In this document: positions 45,221 to 55,745 of the stretch, piece by piece
How positions within the stretch are numbered: the stretch's first letter is position 1
How the letters are laid out: every line of letters begins with the position of its first letter
DNA from: Tanypteryx hageni
Lineage: Eukaryota; Arthropoda; Insecta; Odonata; Petaluridae
Reading direction: 5' to 3'
Assembly: GCA_028673005.1 (NCBI GenBank)
Contig: CM054113.1
Location: 37,948,117-38,012,116, forward strand
Length of the DNA: 64,000 nt
The notes under the pieces: model-generated
The model's database searches: none
Seen by the model: only the letters and a program-made list of their open reading frames with translations
What the model was told of the DNA's origin: nothing
Translations under genes and position numbers: made by a program

Positions 45221-46660
45221 TAGAGTTGCCACTTGTTCGGTTTTCACCCGAACTGTTCGGTAATCAGACAAACTGCTCGGTGTTCGGTACCGATGCTATA
45301 CCGAACACCGAACAGTTAGGTAATTTGAAAAATATTAGGTGTTTGGTATCCATCGTACGTACTACACCCATAGATTGCTTGTGTAGTGGGAGGATAAGTG
45401 AAGTCATTAGTGAGAAGAACTGTGAAAATCATTTACGCTAGCATTAAAGAAATGCTACAGAATCAGAGATTCAAGAGGTAACTTAAAATTTTTTTTTGCG
45501 AAGTTGTGTTTACCAGGCTTATTTATCCTCTTTTGTGACGAAAAATAAATCGGGAATTCTACGTTCCTCCGTTAAATTACATCTTTATTTTTCTTATAAA
45601 AACATGATTTTCATTTAATTATTTACTTGACAAATAAATATTCATTTATTATATGTTAAGCGATAGTTGATCACTCTAGGTCAGTAGTGCCCAATCTATG
45701 GCGCATGCGCCACTTTTGGCACGTCCTCCTCTCAAATGTGGCGCATGGCGCTTAAAACAATTTTAAAGATAATTTCGTTTTTCCACCTTTGAAATATCTG
45801 AAATGTAAAAGAATGATCTCAAAATTTTATTGCATTTGCGTCGATATATCGGTTTAGTTTGTGAGGTTTGAATGAATAAATAGTTTTAAAAGTGAAGAAT
45901 TTAGTGGGCGAGTGATTATAAGGAAACCTTGTCATGTCTGATGGCACGGGTACCCAAAAATTCCACCCGACACATAAAAAGTATTGCCTTCCCTATTCTC
46001 TTCCCACCATTGTTCACTCATCATGGATCGACTTCTAAAAATTAGTTATTTTGTTGCCTCATTTGCAATTTCCGCAACTTCGAAAATTTGCTCAGAGTCA
46101 CATCTGCCAATTTGCAAGCAAATACTCGTATGAACAAGTTTTCTCATTCATGTAACATGCTATAATAAAACCTCTGCCAATTATATTTTAAAAACATGCT
46201 ATGAAATTGCGAATATAGACGTGAAGCGACCTCCTCAGGCGCCTATCCAAAGGGGCACCAAAATTTGATTCCAATGAAAACCTATTTCGATATATTCATT
46301 TCTAAAGAATGTTAACAATCTTTCTTTTGAATATTTATATTGGGCTGTGTATTAGAATCTTTGTAAAGGATTTCTACAGCTTACTCGAGTAGAGCAGTTT
46401 TTTTCTACAAAATTAAAGGTGTATTTTATTTGCATCAGGTAAAAGATTGTCCTGATTGCAAAAGTTTTCTTTTGTCTCCTTTTAAAATAATTGTATTGAA
46501 TAGTCTCGGAAAGATGTGTGTAGAAACTTCTAAGTAGTATAATTAATCCAGTTAGCAAATGTAATTTACACTGTTCGGTTATGTTCGTGATATGTTCGTA
46601 GTTTTTTAGAAATTTTATTAGAATTTTCGGGAAATGGGTCAAAAAAAGGTGGCAACCCTA
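45221..46660. mobile_element. hAT-like element (1440 bp) with perfect TSD
   Basis: Termini are tagagttgccac (left) and, reverse complemented, tagggttgccac (right). The 8-bp flank tcaccacc is identical on both sides (45213-45220, 46661-46668). The subterminal motif ACTGTTCGGT occurs at 45252-45261 and 46570-46579, and as its reverse complement at 45307-45316. A 17-bp palindrome arm pair lies at 45273-45289 and 45299-45315. Such subterminal repeats often bind transposase. No long frame remains, so it is non-autonomous, and another hAT-like end lies inside at 45682. Confidence 0.8.
45682..45760 (+). mobile_element. nested hAT-like left end
   Basis: cagtagtgcccaatctatgg followed by gcgcatgcgccac looks like the left terminus of another hAT-type insertion inside the 45221-46660 element. 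The matching right end was not found with confidence. A weak candidate is atattgggc near 46337. Confidence 0.4.
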
Positions 46661-46908
46661 TCACCACCCCTTGTCCGTCACCCACGCCGTCGATTACGCA
46701 GGTTTCCGTAACGAACGTAAATTTAAACACCCCGCCCTACTTGGGGAGCTCCCGCGGGGTAATTTGAACGCGTTATCCCGTTTGCATAATGGATGTCATA
46801 ATGACTCCCTACAAAAGGGACGCTTACGTCATCTGTCCTCGTTGCTTCGTCGGTGTGAAGTTTTTTTACTCTGTATTTTGTAGCTTTCAGAAGACGGCCG
46901 TTTTCTTG

Positions 46909-47499
46909 TTTTTAGGCGTTCTTTACCAGCGAAGCGGTAGTAGCAGAACGCCTTATGGGCACGTCTCGTCCGTCTGTTGGTCGTAACTTTCATCTCCTGA
47001 ACCGCTGGATGGATTTAATTAAGTAGGAATGATTCTTATTGAAATGTATGGCCCAATTGTGATTTTGAACTGCATTTGTCAATTAGAACTTCCACTTTAC
47101 AAAAATACTTCAATAAACTTTTACTTGTACCTCGTTAAATGGCATACGTCAGGCAACAATTAAAAATCATTATTTTGTATTCCATGCTCTTATATGATCT
47201 GGCTATAAAAATCCAAGAGGTTGATTAGCCAAAAATACACACATACAGTTTCGAAGATATTAGAGAACATCCCGAGCAAAACATTATATATTTTGTTATG
47301 TCGGTTCTATCGGCAAACAATAATTAAAAAATCATATTTTTCTCTCCCATGCTCTTATATGATCTGTGAGATAAAGATTAAAACATTTCAAATTTGAGAA
47401 TCGCTCATTATTTCGATATCGTTCCATAAGTATTTCTCATAAAGAACGCCTTTGAAATCTGTGTATTCCATTTATTGAGTATACTTCTCCATCTTGTTC
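46909..47499 (+). repeat. hairpin-led dispersed repeat, copy 2
   Basis: It begins tttttaggcgttcttt with a perfect 9-bp stem (aggcgttct at 46914-46922, agaacgcct at 46945-46953), then ctcgtccgtctgttgg and gaaccgctggatgga. Two internal units about 165 bp apart (from 47143 and 47304) share gcaa, caattaaaaatcat and ccatgctcttatatgatctg. It ends aaagaacgcctttg, gtgtattcc and ccatcttgtt, like 32768-33120. At 47203-47236 it contains ccaagaggttgattagcc, identical to the SINE tail at 21549-21580. No frame is conserved. Confidence 0.65.
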
Positions 47500-48882
47500 T
47501 TCTGGTAAACGATGGGAGGTGTTCGTTGGTCCCAGTTTTAATCTGACGCTGGAGGAGCATTGCTTTTAGGTCACAGTGAACGCTTTTGATGTCTGCTGCA
47601 TATACTATGCATACCTAACCTAACTTCATACACAGGGAGGGTGCTTTATTCTGATTTGGACAAGCTAGGCTTCTTCAACCTGCACTACTTCCCTCTACTT
47701 TTCATCTTTTACGTTCACTATTGAATCTTCTCCACCTTCCCCTACCTCTGGGGGCTTCCCATAATGTACCTTAGCATTGGCTTCTTCTCATTTAAGAATC
47801 GTGTGGGAAAGTTGCGAAGCAAATTCCCGGAGCCTTTTACTGTTGATGGAGAGATATGTCGACGTTTTCCTCGCTTATGGCGTCCTTCACCTAGAAGGCA
47901 CTGAGGTCTAAACAAGATGAAGTGTAAAAAGTTTTCAGACAAGATTGTGCTCGGTGTTTTCAGTAAGTGTCACCTTCATGTCACCTTAGTTTAACTCTTG
48001 GTCTCTGTTGTAGCATTTCAAGGTCGTCCTAAGGAAGATGTCTCATTTTTTTTAATTTTAGCTTGCGTCGTGTTCTTCATTGTTGACCTTGTCCCTTCAA
48101 ATTTTCTGTTGTGACTTTTGTGTAGCAATCCTTCGCTCAGAAATGTTCACATCATTTATTATTTGTAAATTAATAAGATAAGCATTATTGTGGTAAATCT
48201 CAAAGTAGTAGATATCTTCATTTTTAGATTAGATAAAGACACCTAATAGAGGAAAATATATATCGATAATAGGTATGTCGTTGAAAAAAAAAGAATCGCT
48301 AAGAAGATGCAGAATTTGATTTTACGGTTCTTTTATGCGTATTACTATTCAATTCCGCGTTCGGCAATCATTCATACGGAGTGTAATTTCCATTTTTACG
48401 ATCAATAACATATAGCCAATGAATTTCCTATAATAAATTTTATATTCCGATTGTAAGTTAAAATTATACGCAGACTCGCTAATCTGAACCGCGCGACTTT
48501 ATTTCGCCAATTCGACGTCTTAAAAATTCCACCTGAAATGTAAAACAAATTAAGTAGAATTAGATGAATTAGCCCGTTTAAAACGGGCTTTGTGATCAAA
48601 CAATATAAAAAACAAAGACCATTTTATTATAAAATTAAAGTTTAGCAATCCTACTAAAATGAGTTGAACTGGATAAAGAAACGGCTCAGATATTGATCGT
48701 TACGGACAGAATGACCAAGTGACCAAGAGAATACGGGTTTTATTATATTCTGATGCTTTTCGAATAATCGAGAAGTGCACCAAGTACTTTCTGTGGTGCA
48801 AGCAGCTAGTCTGGCCGAGTTTTCGGCGGTGATCGCGATTTTACATTTAATGTTATTTTTCCTTCCTGCTTTAAAATGAGGG
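47500..48882. other. AT-rich unique DNA, no supported feature
   Basis: Nothing beyond short frames. Confidence 0.4.
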
Positions 48883-49121
48883 CAGTGTTTGGAAAAGTGC
48901 GGGTCGCGACCCAGCCCTGGGTCACGGGGCCCATAAGGTAAAGTTGATCACTCTAAGCATTCCAGCCGAATTATATGGAACATGACAGGGGAAGAAATGC
49001 TCCCATTAAATAAATGCCAGTCTTTTAGTATACATTGCTTTTTATTGCGAAATAATGGCATTTTCCCCCATGTTGCCTTCCCTTCCACTGGGTCGCGAAG
49101 CAAAAAGTATGAAAAACACTG
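48883..49121. mobile_element. hAT-like MITE (about 239 bp)
   Basis: The left end is cagtgtttggaaaag, followed by gtgcgggtcgcgacccag. The reverse complement of the right end is cagtgtttttcatac, followed by a gcttcgcgacccag block. Inverted ends plus the matching gcgacccag subterminal block support a hAT-type element. Flanking duplication is unclear. Confidence 0.65.
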
Positions 49122-50039
49122 CCCAATGAAGAGCATCGACTTTCCTATTCTGGAAAATTTGTGAATCTGTTTTACAGAGAAACATAGATAGATATATCGT
49201 ATAGTATTAGTGGTATTTTTCATTTTAAATTATGTTTTCTTTTTAGTCGTTTATTTTTATAATTTAATTATTTCGACAACAGTTATCACATAATTTGTAC
49301 TATATAGCCTTAGCTTTCCTTTTATGTATTTATATTGTTGAAGCGAATCTGAAAAAATTACAAGCGTCCATCATAGCAACGAGATTAAACAAACTATTGT
49401 CATTGTTCGTGGCGTAATAAAAGTCTTTTTATTTTAATGTGGATTTGTATTGATACGAGCATCCCTACGTTTTTTGAAGGGATATTTCTGCTAATAATTG
49501 TTTTTATTTATCCTAATTATTATTGATAGTAAGTTTTTATTTATCTTAAAAACTTTTTATCTTTATTCATTTAAGATTATTCTGAAAACTGTTTTCCCTA
49601 TGAAAAGGCCATTGAAAACCTCGTTGGTGATCAACAGTTTCACTCCTACTAGTATCTAAAGCTGAATTACTCTGAACTAGCAGTATATTTTCGTTGATTT
49701 TAAGCAATATGAATGGATAAGTCTGTATTTTCATTAATGAAACAAAAGATACTACCAAACTTCTTACTACTTATATACCAAACATTCTTACGTTTGCCAC
49801 TGAGTTCTCTACTTCTGTCTGCCATTCTCTCAACTGTTAAAGGTTAAATATAGAGACTCCCACATCACTCAACAGCTGGTAGACACTTTTGCAACTTTTT
49901 ACGCCCATGCAAGCAGAAAGGTTATCATAATTATATTATAGAGTTTATTCATATTCAAGTATTAACTATATAAAAGTTGGTTATAAAAATTCATTTTTTT
50001 ATCTTCACTTGTTTTATATAATATCACCAAATGTCGAGG
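49122..50039. other. AT-rich unique DNA, no supported feature
   Basis: May include the interior of the element ending at 50113. Confidence 0.4.
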
Positions 50040-50113
50040 TAATTTCCAATGCCCGCCTAAGCATTCTCAGCCATAAATGCGGCCCGGGATGCAGGATAGG
50101 TTGCCGATCCCTG
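50040..50113. mobile_element. hAT-like element, right end
   Basis: Reverse complemented, the end reads cagggatcggcaacc, then tgcatcccgggccgc and gaatgcttaggcgggc. This is the same subterminal arrangement as the right end of 40087-40412 (gcaggaaagtttgctgacc, gcggccctccgaagc). The sequence after the end, ctctgaacta (50114-50123), recurs exactly at 49670-49679 and could be the target duplication, which would make the element about 436 bp. The left terminus there does not look like a hAT end. Confidence 0.5.
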
Positions 50114-50123
50114 CTCTGAACTA

Positions 50124-50740
50124 AAATGTGCTTTTTTCAAATTTAATTTATGCGCTCAAAATATAAAAATCAATGACAGTATTTAATGAAATAATCGTTG
50201 TAAGTTTTTAACGGAATTTTATAACATATCTTTTTGAACTTTTAGTAAGAAATATACTTAGCTACTTTTATTATTTACTGGTGTAATTGCTCGTCAAATA
50301 TAATGGGCGAGCATGGGTATTCTATTAAAATAATTCAAGCTAAGAGTTAATTCAAAATATCAACGTAAAGACATGGCTCATTGTCAAAATATAATTACTC
50401 TTATAAAATGCACGCTAATTATATCGTTTTGTCATACTTTTATGATTATTATCACCGCTTAAAGTTAATTTAACAATATCCCATATATAAATCCAATTGG
50501 ATATACACAATCTCATGAAGAACAATACAGTTTCACTTAATGACAGCGTGGCAGAATCACTTATTAAGGTTTTTATTATAATGGGAATATTTATGGAATT
50601 TTAAAAAAGAAACTTGGAAATGCTTGCTTGCCTCTCATATCGGCCCTTAAAAAAAAATTCCCTCATTTTTTCCGTCTTTCGTAATTTATTTTAGGAAGTG
50701 AACCCTATGACTCAATCATCCGATCGATTCGTAATTCATT
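50124..50740. other. AT-rich unique DNA, no supported feature
   Basis: Nothing supported. Confidence 0.4.
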
Positions 50741-51246
50741 ACGCTCCCAATCTCTCTCTCTCTCTATCCGATACCTCATCTCTCCCTCACCCACTCTTCG
50801 ATTTGATTGATCGATGTCTGGTACTCTTTTCCTTTTTATTACTCGCCATTTTCGGGAGACGAGACGACATCGATGAGATATGAAAGGTGCATTGGCAGTA
50901 TTTCATACTGGCCGGGGCGAATCTTCGGACCGGATGCCCTGTGGGGAAAGGGGTACTATCCGATGGCAGTGATGCGGGCTCCTCCATTCTGCTGGCCCCC
51001 ATCATTGTCTCTATATCCGCAAACCCATGTGTATTCTTTCCCTCTCCAATTACCTTCTCTCGTTCCTTGACGCAACCTCATCCTCTTTCTCTGTCCTTCA
51101 CGCTTCTTTTCGCCTCACTCCTTCCTTTCAATCCAATCCAATCAATTTTCCCACACCCTGTTTATCTCTCAATCGATCAATCCTCGCCTCTCCATTCCTT
51201 GCCCCACATCTCTCATTTTCTTAGCCTTCCTTTCCACTCTCTGCCC
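50741..51246 (+). repeat. pyrimidine-rich sequence, interrupted by the next element
   Basis: C/T-rich at 50741-50790 and 51010-51246, with mixed sequence between. It continues beyond the hAT element at 51247-52054, so the element split one tract. Confidence 0.5.
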
Positions 51247-52054
51247 CAGGGGTGCGCAAACTAGGGGGCGCGGCAATTGATGCGAGGGGCGCGATTATAG
51301 CCATGATTTAATTTTAACTGTAAGAAAATTTAGTTCGTTTTTCATATTTCATATATCTTTTTTATTTACAATGTTATATTTCTGTAATCTTTCCTATTTA
51401 CGAGAGTAACATGCTGGTAATCCCCTCAGCGTGACCGTGACTTTGTTTACAGTGCGCGTTATCGCACTATACCGCAGTACGTTGTCGAACGAAGGCCGTC
51501 ATGTGAATACGTCTATTGAAATGTGCAATGTTTAGTTCTGAACCGGTGGATTTATTCTTTATTGTTTTACAAATAAATTTTATAAAATAATTGTCAGTAA
51601 GAACACCATGAATCAGAATTGAGAGTGGCGATTTCATCAATTAAGCCGAGACTGGACGAAATTGCCAGTAAGAGACAAGCCCACTGATCCCATTGAATTA
51701 AATCTATCTACAAATCTATATACGAAAATCATGCGTTATTTTTCTTTTTTTTGTGCTTTTCTTATTGTTATTTATTTTTGTATTCATATTGCTGTATAAT
51801 TTCATTAATTTAGTGATATTTGATTTTATTCCTATTAGAATGTTCATTTTGTGTATTTATCTTGAATTATTTTATTTTCAGTTTTAATAAAATATACCAT
51901 TTTTTGTGACATACTATTTCTCAAAATTATCATCGACATAAAACCCCTCCCAAATACCAAATCTTGATAAAAATCTTGCCAGCCATGGTAAGGGGCCCAA
52001 GTTTGTATTTTGAACAAAAATTGGGGCGCGGCATGAAAATTTTGCGCACCCCTG
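51247..52054. mobile_element. hAT-like element (808 bp)
   Basis: The left end is caggggtgcgcaaac. The reverse complement of the right end is caggggtgcgcaaaa. Both are followed inward by ggggcgcgg-like blocks. Flanks ctctgccc (51239-51246) and ctctaccc (52055-52062) agree at 7 of 8. The interior is AT-rich without a frame above 60 codons, so it is non-autonomous. Confidence 0.85.
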
Positions 52055-52062
52055 CTCTACCC

Positions 52063-52660
52063 TTTAGCCTCTTCTTGAAATTCTCTATCCCTATCTCTTT
52101 CTCTCTCCCTCTGCTTCTTTCCCTCCTTTACCTTTCCAACTCCTTCCATCCCAGATAAAATTCACTAAAGAAGATGTAACTTTGTGAAATTGCATTTTAA
52201 TAAAATACGAAATAACACACCTTTGTACAATTTCCACCGTTAAATGTTGGGAATTGTACAAAGTTTTCATTTCGTATTTTATTGCTGTATACTATTATAT
52301 CTTATCACTCCCTGCCCTCCTTATCTCCAACACTCCCTGTCCATCCCTGTTCCTCCTGCCCCACGAATCTACCCCTCACACTCCTATCTCTCTCTTACCA
52401 CACCCATCCCCCATATTTACTACTCCTACCCCTCCATATCTATCCCCCTCTAACTTCATCTATCCCCTCCATCTACCCTTCTATATTCCCCTCCCTTCCT
52501 CTATCCCCTTGCCTCCCTGCTTGTATATCCTCTTCAATCCCTATTTCCACCATCTATCTCGCCACTTCCTCTCCTCCTCACTACGTCTAGATGCATTCCA
52601 TTCAGCTCATTCTCGTGTCCTCCTCCCTCTATAAATCTATCTTCCCCTCCTTATATCCCC
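52063..52660 (+). repeat. pyrimidine-rich tract with embedded hairpin
   Basis: C/T-rich at 52063-52155 and 52300-52660, aperiodic. Between them lies a hairpin (52199-52283). Frames of 69 to 126 codons in all three plus frames are low-complexity artefacts. Confidence 0.8.
52199..52283. repeat. 85-bp inverted repeat
   Basis: Arms 52199-52235 and 52249-52283 pair over about 35 bp with a few mismatches (aataaaatacgaaat and ctttgtacaatttcc against ggaattgtacaaag and atttcgtattttatt), around a 13-bp loop. Possibly a tiny fold-back element inserted in the CT tract. Confidence 0.85.
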
Positions 52661-54963
52661 CTCTCCACCGTTTCTATCCATCCCAACCTCCACATCAGTC
52701 TCGTCCTATTTCGGTGCTATTTCCGTTTCGAAGACCAGTCAAACGTTTTCAGCGGATGCCCCATGGCGCTGCTTCCTCTCCGACATTTCTGCAATCTGGA
52801 TGGTTCGACGGAGCGAATTAGACGGTTGAAGGGATTGAACGGGATCGGGAGGGTGGGTGGAGAGCAGCGCGGTTAGGGAAATGACAGGGGATGGGTGAAT
52901 TCGGGAGATTAATGGACAGGGAGATAAGTAATGTGGCAGGCTCTCGGATGGGGCCGTATAATTTATAAAATCTCGACTCCCTTGAACATTACTAAAGAAA
53001 CTCCAGATTGTAGCGTATGGAGAAATAGGGTTTATCTGAAGAGGCCTTACGAATAATTAAAATTCGCGCTCATATCGGCAGACAAAACCACGAAGATTAA
53101 TTTGACGATATCAGCCGTAGAACAGTATTATCGAGGTATGTTTTATCTTGAACGATCAGAGATTATAATATGGAATCCAAGCTTACAGATGAGGAGTGAT
53201 AGACGCAGTGTGATTCATTATGGTGATTTTGAGAGTAAATTGCAGAAGTAGATGGTGGTGACTGACGCCGCTGTATTCTCGAGCAATCAGCAGCACTCGC
53301 CCTGCACCTATTTAATTTTCGCGACTGAATAAATCCGTCCTATTTTCTACAGTGCATCATCTTGACGTCGCTCGTTATGCGGCGCTCGCCTCGCCACTTC
53401 CCCTCCCCCACTTTCATCGTCCAATTATTTCCGTCATTCTTTTGTGTAAAATTTTATTTTTTGGAAAAAGTTTTGACCTGCTGGGAATCGCGACGGAAAT
53501 CATGTAATCTCGGATTCATTCATTTGGGAATCGATTTCATCGCGTGCCCTAGAAATACGCATTGTTTTTGATAGCGCGCATAATGCCTTGAAAACCGATT
53601 ATTACGTTCAATAATTTCCAATATTATATCAATGTTTTTTGCATCGCTGACTGCTATTAATTGCGCGTTCTATTTTTCGCTCGTCCTTTAATAGCGAAAA
53701 GGATTTCGAACATTCATTGTTTCGTCAAATATAACGGTATTAATTCCTTTTGCGCCTAACCTTAATTCTTTAACAGATCCGTATGATTATAGGGCGAAGA
53801 TACATCACGACTTCCTTATTTGATCAGTGTCAGTGTATAGACCGCAGGGCGTTTTTATGAAGTATGCCCGAGTCAGTAATTGAACGTTGCGACGAACCTT
53901 GGCATTTTAGTAAAATGACATTTCACCCCAGCGTCATGTCATTTGTCAAGATCTTCCAGGCTTAGGTCCTGTTCTAGCTTTTCTATTTGTTTCCCCACCC
54001 CATCTTCTTCTTTGACCGCATCATCCCCATCATACCCGCTCTCCCAACTCCTCTCCACACGTAAAGGGATGCGTGGCCTTCTGCTTCCCCTTCCCTCTCT
54101 GCATCTCCTGCCAGAAAGCCTTCTTCCGTCAGAAAGCCCTCCCCTTTCCTCCTTCCCATAAGACACCCCGACGACCCAATGGATTTATCCACTTCCTCGC
54201 GTGATATATTACAGCGCGTGCTCCCAAGAACTTTTTGGATGGATTTAGTCACATCTCGTGTATGATTTACGATCTCTTAAAAATAAAACATCCTTATTCC
54301 GATTTTTGTTTGTCTAATTTTGTAGTGCGGTCAAGATTTATGTCAATTATATAAATGTCAACGGTTGTTGTTATTGGCGCATCTTTTTTTTTAAGTTTTG
54401 ACTTTTCATTCAAAATTTCTCTTCCAGCATCTATCTGTTTGTGTTAAACTGTGTCCTTGTAAAGTGGATGAATGTTACCTTCGTGTATACGGTTCGGGGT
54501 TAGAATTTCAAGTTATCAGTTATCTTCGCCGTAGTCTCATATTTATTTTCATGTATACGTGTTTATATTAAGATTCTGTTGGATTTGGTATGATCATTCA
54601 CGATTTTAGGACTTCCCAGTCATGGCGATAATACCTATTTTACCATGCCTTGAATGCTCAAATTTATAGCCGGCCTATTTAATTTGGTATAAGTATGCTT
54701 TATTCCGAAGATTACTGTTATTTTTTCATTACCTGACTTGAAAACTTAATTCAACCATTTATTCGATGAATGTGGGACTAACGATGACTCGGAACTCAAT
54801 TTAAAGTTTCACGGGTTTTTTTTATATTTTGTATGACAGAGAATTCGTCTTATCGAGTTTACGTCTAGAGTTTCTCTCTCCCTAGTCTAACAAAAGAAAC
54901 CGTCAATAACTTATCTTTGCCTCACCCACTGCTAATCTCTTCATCCTCCTCCACGTGTTTCTC
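52661..54963. other. unique DNA, no supported feature
   Basis: Frames at 53939-54252 on both strands cross a CT-rich part (53990-54160) and have no domain. Confidence 0.4.
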
Positions 54964-55158
54964 TTAAGGTGGGTTCCTACTCGAAGGTAAGGTTATGTCT
55001 TTCCTCGCATCGTTAGACCCCATAAACCTCCTGTCGTGTTCAATTGGTGTTATCCCAGCTTCAAGGGATATAACTGAAAGGTCAACAAATTTCCTGTGTT
55101 CCTCACTGGGAGGGAGCTGTCGAAATGTTCCCTTGACGGAAAAGTCTCTCCCGTCTTC
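54964..55158 (-). CDS. protein-like open frame without start, possible exon
   Basis: A 64-codon minus-strand frame between a TGA (55159-55161) and a TAA (54964-54966) has balanced, charged composition (for example EEHRKFVDLSVISLEAGI and HDRRFMGSNDARKDI), unlike the Ser/Leu/Phe frames elsewhere. It has no early ATG. A possible acceptor, ttttccgtcaag, precedes residue 10, and a weak GTAGG donor lies near the end. No family is recognised. A frame of this length is expected by chance in 64 kb, so this is a candidate exon or transposon relic only. Confidence 0.18.
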   Translation of the reverse strand, partial: EDGRDFSVKGTFRQLPPSEEHRKFVDLSVISLEAGITPIEHDRRFMGSNDARKDITLPSSRNPP

Positions 55159-55161
55159 TCA

Positions 55162-55745
55162 TTTTCTCCCGCATTCATTTGAATAGTTTTGGTTAAAATG
55201 TACAAGTCGTAAATCTAAGAACATTTCGGGTCTAATTGAAAAACCGCCATTTATTACCATGGTGATTAAACTAGGAACAAATTTATTTCTAGTTTTATTA
55301 AGTAATATTTCCTGATAAATGATTTGAGAGTCACTCAGGTTGTTTCACTGTAATTGTCTACTTAAGTAGCTGTTTAAAGTTCGATCATTGCACAGCAGGC
55401 GAACGGGTAGAGTGAAAGAAGCAGTTTACCGTTATTATACGACATGGCTATGCGTTTCACGAAAATTGCATTTTAGTTTCTCTCGGTTCAACCGCGATAT
55501 TAGTTTTAGTAAGTGCACTCACTACTGATGGACGCCGCAGTGGAAGCATTAGCGCTTATCTCGAACAAATAGCGCCCTCAAGTTAATGGACAGTTTTAAT
55601 AACTGTAAGACTGATTTTACCATTAAATCATTGCCAACTCAATTAAGTCGGTTTGATCGTATTTTCCGTGTCGTTTCTTGCAAACGTTTTTTTACCGAGG
55701 TCAGGGTTAATCCGGGAATTTGTGGTAATTTAGCCTGCTTTCCCT
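55162..55745. other. AT-rich unique DNA, no supported feature
   Basis: Nothing supported. Confidence 0.4.

Noticed and set aside
47637..47960. Possible coding region on either strand near 47.7 kb
   Set aside because: Only a 66-codon minus frame without motifs; nothing supports it.
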